The notes beneath the pieces were generated by a model. It did no database searches, was not told the DNA's origin, and saw only the letters and a list, made by a program, of their open reading frames with translations. Source: AP-15 sp963775875 (lineage in GTDB: Bacteria > Pseudomonadota > Alphaproteobacteria > ATCC43930 > CGMCC-115725). Taken from it: a stretch of 64,000 nt of DNA. Of this stretch, positions 40,216-49,171 are shown one piece after another; within the stretch, counting starts at the first letter, position 1; every line of letters starts with the position of its first letter. The stretch is from NCBI GenBank assembly GCA_963775875.1, contig CAVZKP010000028.1:1-64000 (forward strand), in the 5' to 3' direction. Position numbers and translations under genes: made by a program.

Positions 40216-41750
40216 TCGAGGGCGGCGACAGCTGCGCCTCGAGGAACCGACGGGGGCCGGCGCAGCAGCAGCAGCAATGGCAATGCGGCGATAACCAGGA
40301 TCATCATCAGCATGAAATCGTCGACATAGGCGACCATCGCCGCCTGGCGGGTCGCCTCGGCGTTGAGGGCGGCGACGCCCGACGGCGTCGTCAGGCTGAA
40401 GGATGGCCCGAGCTGCGGCGCGCGGGCGAGCGGGTTGTCGGGCCGCAGGCGCTCGACCAGGCGCGAGTGGACGATCTGGGTGTTCTGGGCGAGCAGCGCC
40501 TCGACGATGGCGATGCCCACGCTGCCGCCGATATTGCGCATCAGGCTGAAGATCGCCGTCCCCTGGGTCAAAAGGTGCCGCGGCAGAGTCGAAAAGGTAA
40601 TGATGCTCAGCGGGGTAAAGACAAAGCCGAGTCCGAAGCCCTGCATCAATCCGGTCGAGATGACCGGCCCCATTCCCATTTGCAGCGAAAACCCGGTCAT
40701 CTGCCACAATGCGGCGGCGGTCAGCACCAGCCCCATCAGGATCAGCAGCCTGGTATCGACGCGGCCGACCAGGCGGGCCACCGCGATCATCGCGATCATC
40801 GTGCCGACGCCGCGCGGCACCGTCACCAATCCGGTCGTAAACACCGGGTAGTTCATCAAATTCTGCAACATCGTCGGCAACAAGGTCATGGTCCCGTAGA
40901 GCGGGATGCCGATCAGAAACATCAGCAGGGTGCCGGCGACACAGTTGGAGTCCTTCATCAGATCGCGGTTGAGAAACGACCGGTCGGTGGCGGTCGCGGT
41001 ATGGACGACAAAGAGATAAAGGCATAGCCCGGCGATCGCGGCCTCGATCCAGATCTCGGTCGAGCCGAACCAGTCCTTCAGCTCGCCGCGGTCGAGCAGC
41101 ATCTGCAAGCTGCCGATCGCCACGCTCAAGGTGGCAAAGCCGAAGAAGTCGAACGCCTCGCGCTGGGCCCGCCGCGTTTCGTGGATGAAGATCATGATGC
41201 CGGCGGAGGCGAGAATTCCCACTGGCAGGTTGATGTAGAACACCCAGCGCCAACTGTAGTCTTCGGTCAGCCAGCCGCCGAGCGCCGGGCCGATGATCGG
41301 GCCGAGGATGACCCCCATGCCCCAGACCGCCATCGCCTGGGCGTGCCGGTGCGGCGGGTTGATCTGCAACAACACCGCTTGCGACAGCGGCACCAGCGCC
41401 GCGCCGCAGATGCCCTGCAGCAGGCGATAAATCACTAGTTGGGTGAGGCTCGTGGCCATGCCGCACAGCGCCGAGGCCACGGTGAAACCGACGACCGAGA
41501 TCAAAAACACGTATTTGATGCCGAAACGGCCGGCCAGCCAGCCGGTCAGCGGCGTCATGATCGCCGCGGCGACGATATAGGAAGTCACCACCCAGGCGAT
41601 CTGATCCTGGGCCACCGAAAAGCTGCCCTGCATGTGCGGCAGCGCCACGTTGGCAATAGTGGTGTCGACCCCCTGCATGAAGGTCGCCAGCATGATCGAG
41701 ACCGTGATCCAGCCCCGGTTCGGCACCGGGGCCGGGGTGCTGTCGCTCAC
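40212..41750 (-). CDS. emrB: DHA2-family (EmrB/QacA) multidrug efflux transporter, copy 1
   Basis: A 14-helix major facilitator of 512 residues that exports drugs by proton antiport, with EmrA bridging the periplasm. Family motifs are WVVTSYIVAAAIMTPLTGWLAGRFG (motif A region), LQGICGAALVPLSQA and MGVILGPIIGPALGGWL (motif C). I use GTG 41750, which overlaps the emrA stop as GTGA; ATG 41786 inside emrA is possible. It is the last gene of marR-emrA-emrB. Two further paralogues follow upstream on the same strand (43601 and 45308). Confidence 0.92.
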   Translation of the reverse strand: MSDSTPAPVPNRGWITVSIMLATFMQGVDTTIANVALPHMQGSFSVAQDQIAWVVTSYIVAAAIMTPLTGWLAGRFGIKYVFLISVVGFTVASALCGMATSLTQLVIYRLLQGICGAALVPLSQAVLLQINPPHRHAQAMAVWGMGVILGPIIGPALGGWLTEDYSWRWVFYINLPVGILASAGIMIFIHETRRAQREAFDFFGFATLSVAIGSLQMLLDRGELKDWFGSTEIWIEAAIAGLCLYLFVVHTATATDRSFLNRDLMKDSNCVAGTLLMFLIGIPLYGTMTLLPTMLQNLMNYPVFTTGLVTVPRGVGTMIAMIAVARLVGRVDTRLLILMGLVLTAAALWQMTGFSLQMGMGPVISTGLMQGFGLGFVFTPLSIITFSTLPRHLLTQGTAIFSLMRNIGGSVGIAIVEALLAQNTQIVHSRLVERLRPDNPLARAPQLGPSFSLTTPSGVAALNAEATRQAAMVAYVDDFMLMMILVIAALPLLLLLRRPPSVPRGAAVAALD

Positions 41751-42937
41751 CGCTCCGCCGTTTGCGGCGCCCGACCGCTGAGCCATGCGAACAGCCGGTT
41801 GATGCGGTCGAGCCAGGGTCGGTGGAACTCGGTATCGACCTCGACGACCGCGCTGAGCCCGGCGGCGAGCGGGTGGTTCGGGTCGAGATTGTCAAAACTG
41901 AGGCGCACCGGCAAGCGCTGCACCACTTTGACCCAGTTGCCGGTCGCGTTCTCCGCCGGCAGCAGCGAGAAGGTCAGTCCCGTGCCCGGGCTCAAGCTCT
42001 GCACCTTGGCCGGGAATACGACACCGGGATAGGTGTCGATCTCGATCGTTGCGGTCTGACCGGGCCGCATATGGGTGAGCTCGGTCTCCTTGAAATTGGC
42101 GGTCACCCAAAGACGTTTGGTCGACACCAGCGAGAACAGCGCGGTCGGCATCGAGCCGGTGTTTACGCCCTGTACCCAGTCGCCGACCTGGAGCTGATCC
42201 ACCTTGGTGACGATACCCGATTCAGGGGCATGCACCACCGTGTAGGAAAGGTTGAGCTCGGCGCGATCGAGGGCCGACTGGGCATGCTGCACCATCGGGT
42301 GCTGAGCGACCGGGATATCGGGATCGCCGCCGAGGCTGGCGAGCGTGCTGGCGACGTCCTGCTCCTTCGAGGCCAGCTGCTCGCGGGCGATCTTGTAGGC
42401 GTGGTTCGACTGGTCGAACTGCGACTGCGATGCGGTGCCCGAGGCGAGCAGCCGACGCTGCCGCTCCAATTCGCGCTGCTGATAGATCAGAGTGGCCTCG
42501 GTAGCGGCAGCGTCGGCCTTCTTCTGCTGATAGGTCGCCTTCATCGCCTCGATCTGCAGCTTGATCGAGGCGAGCTGCGCCTTGGCCTCCTCGACGGCGA
42601 TGCGGAACGGCCGCTGATCGAGGGTGAACAGCACCTGTCCGGCCTTGACCCGCTCGTTGTCACGAACCGAGATTTCGGCGACGCGGCCCGAAACCTCGTT
42701 GCTGATCGAGATCCTTGCCGCGTCGACATAGGCATCGTCGGTCGAGATGTAGCGTCCGGTGGTCAGATACCAATAGGTCGCGGCGAGTAGCACGACGATC
42801 GGCCCGAGCAGCATCAGCGGCAGCCGCAGCCGCTGCCGCCAGGAGCGCCGCCGGCTGATGATCGCCGGCCGGCCCTCGACCGCGGCGCGAAGCGTGCCGA
42901 TCGCCGCAGACGCCTCGTTGTCGGCCGAGGTGGTCAT
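41747..42937 (-). CDS. emrA: HlyD/EmrA-family membrane fusion protein
   Basis: A 396-residue periplasmic adaptor for the EmrB-type pump. Residues about 30-52 form one membrane helix (LPLMLLGPIVVLLAATYWYL). Then come the barrel start GRYISTDDAYVDAARISISNEVSGRVAEI, a long coiled-coil hairpin (about 95-200), and the second barrel half (VHAPESGIVTKVDQLQVGDWV). The start overlaps the marR stop and the stop overlaps the emrB start, so the operon is tightly coupled. It is the only adaptor gene among three pump genes here. Confidence 0.93.
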   Translation of the reverse strand: MTTSADNEASAAIGTLRAAVEGRPAIISRRRSWRQRLRLPLMLLGPIVVLLAATYWYLTTGRYISTDDAYVDAARISISNEVSGRVAEISVRDNERVKAGQVLFTLDQRPFRIAVEEAKAQLASIKLQIEAMKATYQQKKADAAATEATLIYQQRELERQRRLLASGTASQSQFDQSNHAYKIAREQLASKEQDVASTLASLGGDPDIPVAQHPMVQHAQSALDRAELNLSYTVVHAPESGIVTKVDQLQVGDWVQGVNTGSMPTALFSLVSTKRLWVTANFKETELTHMRPGQTATIEIDTYPGVVFPAKVQSLSPGTGLTFSLLPAENATGNWVKVVQRLPVRLSFDNLDPNHPLAAGLSAVVEVDTEFHRPWLDRINRLFAWLSGRAPQTAER

Positions 42938-43473
42938 TGGTGGCTCCCGACCGGCGCCAGATCGGCCGGCGCTCGCACCCGGCGCGGGGCGGTTCGATCG
43001 CCTTGCGGGCCGGCCATTGGCGGCGGGCTCAATCTCGGCGCCGGCGCCGGGTCGGAGAGGTTACCGTGAACCCGACGCAGCAGATCCAGCAGATGCCGCC
43101 CATCCTCCTCGGAAAGATTGGCGAAAGCCTCGCTGCGGACCTCGCTCGACAGGTCGAGGATGCGCGCGAGAATCGGGCGCGCCTTTTCCGACAGCATCAG
43201 CCGCCGGGCCCGGCGGTCCGCGGGATCGGGCCGGCGCTCGATCCAGCCATCCTCCTCCATGCGGTCGAGCTGGCGCACCAAGGTCATCGGCTTGATTTCG
43301 AGCAGGTCGGCGAGGCCGGCCTGGTTGATCCCCTCATGCCGGGCGAGGTAGCCCAGCACCCGGCATTGCGACCGGGTGAGGCCGAGAAACAGCAGCGCGC
43401 GCTGATTGAAACGACGGGCGAACAGGCGCGCCACGTCGTGGATGAGATAACCGAAGTTGCGGTCGAGTTTCAT
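42934..43473 (-). CDS. MarR-family transcriptional regulator
   Basis: A 179-residue winged-helix repressor. The core is typical: RFNQRALLFLGLTRSQCRVLGYLARHEGINQAGLADLLEIKPMTLVRQLDRMEEDGW with the wing RRPDPADRRARRLML. Residues 140-179 are a proline-rich tail not found in most members. It leads the operon with emrA and emrB, and most such regulators repress their own efflux operon until a drug binds. A 26-base motif at 43561-43586, about 90 bases upstream, may be its operator. Confidence 0.9.
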   Translation of the reverse strand: MKLDRNFGYLIHDVARLFARRFNQRALLFLGLTRSQCRVLGYLARHEGINQAGLADLLEIKPMTLVRQLDRMEEDGWIERRPDPADRRARRLMLSEKARPILARILDLSSEVRSEAFANLSEEDGRHLLDLLRRVHGNLSDPAPAPRLSPPPMAGPQGDRTAPRRVRAPADLAPVGSHQ

Positions 43474-43560
43474 GGATGGCAGACCAAAAAAGAACGCCCC
43501 AAGGGTGATAATAAGCTATGATAGGGAAAATGCGAGCCCGGCCAACTGTTCAGTTCGCGC

Positions 43561-43586
43561 GGCTGGTAGAAACGAATTCGATGGCT
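43561..43586. promoter_or_regulatory. 26-base motif shared with 47052-47077, possible MarR operator
   Basis: GGCTGGTAG-N5-AATTCGATGGCT. This copy holds the palindrome CGAATTCG. It lies about 90 bases before the marR start. The same 21 fixed positions recur upstream of the third emrB paralogue. Confidence 0.4.
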
Positions 43587-43600
43587 CGCTGTCGCCGCCC

Positions 43601-45154
43601 TCAGCCGGCGCGCAGGCTACGGGCGGCGGCCGGCACCGCCACGGCACGGACGCGCCGCGGCGGACGCACCACCAGCAGCACCGGGATCATCAGGATAACG
43701 ATCGCCATCATAAAGGTGAACACATCGATATAGGCGACCATCGAGGCCTGCCGAGTGACCTCGGCGTTCAGCGCCGAGAGGCCGGACGGGTTGGTCAGGC
43801 TGAACCGCGGCGCCAAATACGGGGCTCGGGCGAGCGGGTTGTCCGGGCGCAGATGCTCGACCAGACGGGAATGGACGATCTGGGTGTTCTGGATCAGCAG
43901 GGTCTCGAACACCGAGATGCCGATGCTGCCGCCCAGATTGCGCATCAGGCTGCGCAGCGCCGTGCCCTGGGTCAGAATGTGCCGCGGCAGGTTGGATAGC
44001 GCCAAGGTGTTGAGCGGGACAAAGGTGCAGCCCAATCCGAACCCTTGCAACAGCCCCGAGGTAATGACCGGCGCCATCCCCATCTGCAGCGAAAATCCGG
44101 TCATCTGCCACAAGGAAAGCACCGTCATCAGCAGCCCGGTCAGGATGATCAGCCGGTTGTCGACGCGGTTGATCAGCCGCCCGACCAGGAACATCGCCGC
44201 CATCGTGCCGATGCCGCGCGGCGCGGTCACCAGGCCGGTGGTGAAAACCGGGTAGTCCATCAAGGATTGCAGCATCGTCGGCACCAGCGCCAATGTGCCG
44301 CTGAGGATGCCGCCGACAAAGAACATCAGGATGGTTCCGGCCGCGAAGTTCAGGTTCCTCAACAAATCCCGGTTCAGAAACGACCGCTCGCCGGCGGTTG
44401 CGGTGTGGACGACGAACAGATAGCCGGCGACCGCGGCGACCCCCGCCTCGCCCCAGATTTCGGTCGAGCCGAACCAGTCCTTGAGTTCGCCGCGATCGAG
44501 CAGCATCTGCAATGCGCCGACCGCGACGCTCAGGGTGGCGAAGCCGAAAAAATCGAAGGCCTCGCGATGGGCGTGCCGCGCTTCCCGGATGAACACCATG
44601 ATGCCGATCGAGGCGACAATCCCGACCGGCAGATTGATGTAGAATATCCATCGCCAATTGTAGTTCTCGGTCAGCCAGCCACCCAGCATCGGACCAAAGA
44701 TGGGTCCCAGCATCACCCCGATGCCCCAGACCGCGATGGCCTGGCCGTGCCGCTCGGGCGGGTTGATCTGGAGCAATACCGATTGCGACAGCGGCACCAG
44801 CCCGGCGCCGGCGATTCCTTGCAGCACGCGGTAGAATACCAGCTGGGTCAGGCTGGTGGCGCTGCCGCACAAGGCCGAGGCCACGGTGAAGCCCACCACC
44901 GAGAATAGAAAGACGTATTTGATGCCGAAGCGGCCGGCCAGCCAGCCGGTCAGCGGCATCATGATCGCCGCGGCGACGATGTACGAGGTTAGCACCCAGG
45001 CGATCTGGTCCTGGGCCGCCGACAGGCTGCCCTGAATATGCGGCAGCGCCACATTGGCGATCGTGTTGTCGACGCCCTGCATGATCGTCGCCAGCATGAT
45101 CGAGACCGTGATCGCGGTGCGATTGCCGAGCGGGCTGCGCGCCTCGGTCCTCAC
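43601..45154 (-). CDS. DHA2-family (EmrB/QacA) efflux transporter, copy 2
   Basis: A 517-residue, 14-helix transporter of the same family as the pump in the marR-emrA operon (IAWVLTSYIVAAAIMMPLTGWLAGRFG, IGVMLGPIFGPMLGGWL). Segments such as GLGCTFVPLNTLALSNLPRHIL and LTQGTALRSLMRNLGGSIGI are nearly the same in copy 3 and differ in copy 1, so copies 2 and 3 are the closer pair. No adaptor gene accompanies it. It could use the EmrA nearby or act alone. The N-terminus is cytoplasmic and short. Confidence 0.92.
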   Translation of the reverse strand: MRTEARSPLGNRTAITVSIMLATIMQGVDNTIANVALPHIQGSLSAAQDQIAWVLTSYIVAAAIMMPLTGWLAGRFGIKYVFLFSVVGFTVASALCGSATSLTQLVFYRVLQGIAGAGLVPLSQSVLLQINPPERHGQAIAVWGIGVMLGPIFGPMLGGWLTENYNWRWIFYINLPVGIVASIGIMVFIREARHAHREAFDFFGFATLSVAVGALQMLLDRGELKDWFGSTEIWGEAGVAAVAGYLFVVHTATAGERSFLNRDLLRNLNFAAGTILMFFVGGILSGTLALVPTMLQSLMDYPVFTTGLVTAPRGIGTMAAMFLVGRLINRVDNRLIILTGLLMTVLSLWQMTGFSLQMGMAPVITSGLLQGFGLGCTFVPLNTLALSNLPRHILTQGTALRSLMRNLGGSIGISVFETLLIQNTQIVHSRLVEHLRPDNPLARAPYLAPRFSLTNPSGLSALNAEVTRQASMVAYIDVFTFMMAIVILMIPVLLVVRPPRRVRAVAVPAAARSLRAG

Positions 45155-45307
45155 CGCGGTTTCCGGTTTCCAGGCATCGCTGCCGGCAGGCGAAAGTCGG
45201 CCATCGGTTGATGATACGCAAAAAACCGGGCCGCCGCCCGCACTGTTCGCATGTGCAGCAATTCTCCGGAGATTCGTTCAGGCGGCACCGCGCCTCAGAG
45301 TTCGGGT

Positions 45308-46867
45308 CTAGCCCGCTCGGCGCGGCCGCATCCTTCTGGAATCGAGAGCGGGCGGGCCGGGATCCGATCGGTTCGGGCAAATCAGCAGCAGCAGAAAGGC
45401 TGAGCCGATGGCGATGATCATCATCAGCGCAAAATTGTTGATGTAGGCGACCATCGCCGCCTGCCGGGTAACCTCGGCGTTGAGCGCGGCGATCCCCGGC
45501 GGCGTGGTCAGGCTGTAGGGTGCGGCCAGATAGGGCGCGCGCGCCAGCGGGTTGTCCGGCCGCAGCTGCTCGACCAGGCGGGAATGCACGATCTGGGTGT
45601 TCTGGGTCAGCAAGGCTTCGAGCACGGCGATGCCGATGCTGCCGCCGAGATTGCGCATCAGGCTGCGTAGCGCCGTGCCCTGGGTCAGGATGTGCCGCGG
45701 CAGGTTGGACAGCGCAATCGTGTTCAACGGCACAAACGTGCAGCCGAGGCCAAACCCCTGCAGCAAGCCCGAGACGATGATCGGCTCCATCCCCATCGCC
45801 AGCGAGAACTGGGTCATCTGCCACATCGAAACCGCGGTCAGCAGCAGCCCGATCAGGATGATCAGCCGGTTGTCGACCCGGTCGATCGCGCGGGCGACGG
45901 CGAACATCGCGATCATCGAGCCGACGCCGCGCGGCGCGGTCACCAGCCCGGTGGTCAGCACCGGGTAGTTCATCAGATCCTGCAGCATCGTCGGCAACAG
46001 CGCCAAGGTGCCGTTCATGATCAGCCCGACCATGAACATCAGCACCGTACCGACGGTGAAATTGAGGTTTTTCAGCAGGTCGCGATTTACAAACGATCGG
46101 TCGGTAGCCGTCGCGGTATGAACGATGAACAGGTAGAACGCCAGGCTGGAGATCGCGGCTTCGACCCAGATCTCGGTCGAGCCGAACCAATCCTTCAACT
46201 CGCCGCGGTCGAGCAGCATCTGCAGAGCGCCGATCGCCAGGCTCAGGGTGACAAAGCCGAGCAGGTCGAACGGCTCGCGGTGACCATGGCGGCTTTCGCG
46301 GCCAAAAATCAGCATGCCGAGCGTGGCGATAATCCCGACCGGCAGGTTGATATAGAAAACCCAACGCCAGTTGTAGTCGTAGGTCAGCCAGCCGCCGAGC
46401 ACCGGGCCGCAGATCGGCCCCAATATTGTGCCGATGCCGAACACCGCCATCGCCTGACCATGCCGCTCTACCGGGTTGATCTGCAGCAGCACCGCCTGGG
46501 ATAGCGGCACCAGTCCGGCGCCGCAGATGCCTTGCAGCCCGCGATAGATCACCAGTTGGGTCAGGCTGGTGGCGCTGCCGCACAGCACCGAGGCCAGGGT
46601 GAAACCCGCGACCGACAGCACAAAGACGATTTTGATGCCGAAGCGGCCGGCCAGCCAGCCGGTCAGCGGCATCATGATCGCCGCGGCGACAATGTACGAG
46701 GTCAGCACCCAGGAGATCTGGTCCAGCGAGGCCGACAGGCTGCCGCGGATATGCGGGAGCGCCACGTTGGCGATCGTGGTGTCGAGCCCCTGCATGATGT
46801 TTGCCAGCATGATCGCGAAGGTCAGCGGCCCGCGATTGGCGATCGACGGCCGGGTTTCGATCCTCAC
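45308..46867 (-). CDS. DHA2-family (EmrB/QacA) efflux transporter, copy 3
   Basis: A 519-residue, 14-helix pump, third of a tandem set on one strand. It shares with copy 2 the segments TFVPLNTIALSNLPRHIL and LTQGTALRSLMRNLGGSIGI, and keeps motif A (MMPLTGWLAGRFG) and motif C (GPICGPVLGGWL). It is 153 bases upstream of copy 2, so the two could be co-transcribed. The 26-base motif at 47052-47077 lies about 185 bases before its start. Substrates are unknown. Tandem duplication is the simplest origin. Confidence 0.92.
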   Translation of the reverse strand: MRIETRPSIANRGPLTFAIMLANIMQGLDTTIANVALPHIRGSLSASLDQISWVLTSYIVAAAIMMPLTGWLAGRFGIKIVFVLSVAGFTLASVLCGSATSLTQLVIYRGLQGICGAGLVPLSQAVLLQINPVERHGQAMAVFGIGTILGPICGPVLGGWLTYDYNWRWVFYINLPVGIIATLGMLIFGRESRHGHREPFDLLGFVTLSLAIGALQMLLDRGELKDWFGSTEIWVEAAISSLAFYLFIVHTATATDRSFVNRDLLKNLNFTVGTVLMFMVGLIMNGTLALLPTMLQDLMNYPVLTTGLVTAPRGVGSMIAMFAVARAIDRVDNRLIILIGLLLTAVSMWQMTQFSLAMGMEPIIVSGLLQGFGLGCTFVPLNTIALSNLPRHILTQGTALRSLMRNLGGSIGIAVLEALLTQNTQIVHSRLVEQLRPDNPLARAPYLAAPYSLTTPPGIAALNAEVTRQAAMVAYINNFALMMIIAIGSAFLLLLICPNRSDPGPPALDSRRMRPRRAG

Positions 46868-47051
46868 CGCGCGGTGTCCGGAGATCCGGCCCTACCACGT
46901 CCGGCGAAGGAGCGGACATCGTCCAACCCCAAACTCAAAACCGCGTTCCCTCCCCGGTCGATTCGGGGCGTTCACCCTGTCATCCAACCGTCATGCGATC
47001 ATAGGCAGCCGCGACCAAAAGACAAAAACCCGGATCACCCTGCCGTCGCGG

Positions 47052-47077
47052 GGCTGGTAGTCGTAAATTCGATGGCT
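47052..47077. promoter_or_regulatory. 26-base motif, second copy
   Basis: GGCTGGTAG-N5-AATTCGATGGCT, identical to 43561-43586 at all 21 fixed positions and different at all five spacer bases. It lies in the 222-base gap before emrB copy 3 (minus strand) and before the plus-strand gene at 47090. Confidence 0.4.
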
Positions 47078-47089
47078 TGACGGCAAATC

Positions 47090-47944
47090 TTGTTTCGCGC
47101 CGAGAATGATCCGAGACTGACGTCTAGCGGCTTTGCCTCTTTACCGGATGCGCGTTTTTCCGATGCCCGGCCGATGGCGGTCCTGACCCTGATCGAGGCG
47201 CTGATCCAGAGTGCCGATGCCGAGCTGTGGGCGCGCTATTGCCGCCTCGCCGCCGCCGAATCCGACATCGGCTCTCGCGAGTCGCCAGCCTGGGCGCCCG
47301 GCTCGGTCGAATGGCAGGCGCAGCAGGACCGCCAAGTCGCCGCCGAACCGGTCTTGCCGGCTTCGGCAGTCGAATCCGGCCGCAGCCGGCTGGCGCGGCG
47401 CGGCGCGCCGCCGCCGTTTGCTGGGATGCCCTCACCCCTCGGCGCCGCCGGGGCAGGGGCGTTCGACGCCTTTGTCGCGGGCCATCGCGGACCCCAATCG
47501 CTGACGGCGCAGACCGACGCTGTCGAGGCGCAGCTGATCGCCGCCTTCGAAGCTTCGGGCCGCGCCGGCCGATACCGCGCCAGCGGGTTTGGCGGCGGCG
47601 GCATGACCGAATTGATCGCGGATTGGTTCGGTCGGATGCGGCTTGATTTCGCGCGCAATGCGGTCGTCCTGCCCGACGGCTCCGAGATCGCCGCCATCGA
47701 GGTGATGACGGGTCCGCCCGCCATCGCTGCCGGTCGCGGTCGCGAGCGTCCGGCTCAGGCCATGCTGCGCCAGGCGCTGATCGCCTTATGGGCGCGCGGC
47801 GCGTTCACCGCGGGCACCGGCAACGAACGGGTGCTGGGGCTGGCGCTGCGCGAACTGGGCCTCTCGCCCGCCGACCCGCCTTATGGCTTCAAGAGCGCCG
47901 AAACCGTGCGCAAACTCAGAAAAGCGCTGAAGATGTCGCTTTAG
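47090..47944 (+). CDS. Hypothetical protein
   Basis: An open frame of 284 codons from a TTG; ATG 47174 (MAVLTLIEALIQSAD) is the more likely start and gives 256 residues. I do not recognise it. The first part is acidic and helical (DAELWARYCRLAAAESDIG), the middle is low-complexity Ala/Gly/Pro, and the C-terminus ends in a basic helix (FKSAETVRKLRKALKMSL). There is no signal peptide or membrane helix. It is followed by two other poorly known genes, one with a phage-like motif, so it may be part of a small phage-derived island. Confidence 0.55.
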   Translation: MFRAENDPRLTSSGFASLPDARFSDARPMAVLTLIEALIQSADAELWARYCRLAAAESDIGSRESPAWAPGSVEWQAQQDRQVAAEPVLPASAVESGRSRLARRGAPPPFAGMPSPLGAAGAGAFDAFVAGHRGPQSLTAQTDAVEAQLIAAFEASGRAGRYRASGFGGGGMTELIADWFGRMRLDFARNAVVLPDGSEIAAIEVMTGPPAIAAGRGRERPAQAMLRQALIALWARGAFTAGTGNERVLGLALRELGLSPADPPYGFKSAETVRKLRKALKMSL

Positions 47945-48084
47945 GCGTCCTCCCGATCGGCCCAGCCGGCAAACCTGCAAGCTCGGAACCTCGCTGCTGC
48001 GACTCCCCCCGCGGCCGTCTATCTGTGGCTCCGGGTCACGCATGGCCCGCCCGGCAATCGCAGGCCAAAAGGGGATAGGCGCCT

Positions 48085-48811
48085 ATGGATGGCTCGATCG
48101 ATCTCGTCTGCCAATCCGCATCGGCGGCGAACAACAGCGGGGTAGCGCGGCAAGATGGTGAAACGGCCGGCTCGCCTGCCCGGGCTCGGCTGGCCGCAGC
48201 GGCAGCCGAACTCGCCGCCGCCCTGGCCGAGCTGGCCGCGGCGCAGGAGCCGGCAACCCGGCTCGGCGCGGTGCTCGCCGAAGCGGCCGGGCTGGAGGCC
48301 GAGCTCGCGGCGCTGCGGTCGGTCGACAAAGCCCGGCTCGGCGCCTGGCTGGCCGGGGACTCCGCCGAGCCTCGCCCCGAACCGGACCCGGCGACGAGCG
48401 CGGCCGAGAAGCGCCTGGGAGCGTTGGCCGCCGATATTGTCGCCGCGCGGGCGGCGCTTGCCCGCCGCGGAGCGGTCTTTTCAACATTGCGCCGAGCGGG
48501 TGCGCGAAGTGCAGCACCGGCGGGATGCGGCGCTTTTTGGCGCCGCGATCGACGCGGCGGCCGGCTTTGCCGGGTGTTACCGGGCAGCGTTGGCCGCGGC
48601 GCTCGAGCACGAGGCCGTCTTGCACGGTCTGCGCGACGAACTGCTGATGCGCGGCAACCGCGCCGACGCCGAGCCGGGGGCGATGGATGCCGCGGCGCGC
48701 ATCGGCGATCTGATCGCGGCAACCAAGCGCGGCGCCGCCGTCCGCCGCAATCCGGAGGCCGGCCGCCGGCTTCTCGCCCGATTGCTGTCAGACCCCGAAG
48801 CGACGCTCTGA
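48085..48811 (+). CDS. Hypothetical alanine-rich helical protein, one frameshift
   Basis: About 241 residues when repaired. ATG 48085 follows AAAAGGGG. Residues about 25-100 are an alanine-rich coiled-coil (LAAAAAELAAALAELAAAQE). One surplus base near 48478 moves the C-terminal part (RSFQHCAERVREVQHRRDAA onward, to LLARLLSDPEATL) to another frame, and the total is 3n+1 bases. I know no family for it. The stop is 12 bases before the next gene, so the two are probably co-transcribed. Confidence 0.5.
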
Positions 48812-48823
48812 GCGAGGTGCGAG

Positions 48824-49171
48824 ATGATTTGCCATCGACTGATCGCGCCGGCGGGAATGGCGCCAACCACGATCGAATTGACCGGTGGAGACCAGCTCGC
48901 GGTCCCGCCGAGCGGCGTCGTCGCGATCCCGCGGGTGCTCACCATGCCGGGTGACGGCGGCGTGTTCGAGCCGGTCGAGCTGACGGTCGAAACCGCGTGG
49001 CTGCGCCAACTGCTCGATCTCGGCTTTCGCCAGCTGCCGCCCTCGGGCCCGACCGCCGAGCGCCCGCCCGCCGGCCGCTACCCTGGCGACACCTTCTTCG
49101 ACGAGACCCTGGGGCGGCCATTATGGTGGTCCGCCGGCGCCTGGCGCGCCGCCGACGGCGCCCTGGTCTAA
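48824..49171 (+). CDS. Small protein with phage tail-like motif
   Basis: 115 residues, start ATG 48824 with GAGGTG upstream. The end of the protein reads RPPAGRYPGDTFFDETLGRP then LWWSAGAWRAADG. The pattern RPxxxxxGxxFFDxTLGxPxWWxGxxWxxADG is frequent in structural and tail-fibre proteins of tailed phages and in related exported proteins. Together with the two hypothetical genes before it, this suggests a prophage or gene-transfer-agent remnant, although no terminase, portal or integrase is near. The assignment is by motif only. Confidence 0.5.
   Translation: MICHRLIAPAGMAPTTIELTGGDQLAVPPSGVVAIPRVLTMPGDGGVFEPVELTVETAWLRQLLDLGFRQLPPSGPTAERPPAGRYPGDTFFDETLGRPLWWSAGAWRAADGALV

Noticed and set aside
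43617..46919. Minus-strand open frame of 1100 codons spanning two pumps
   Set aside because: It lies out of frame with both emrB paralogues, which have full transporter sequences.
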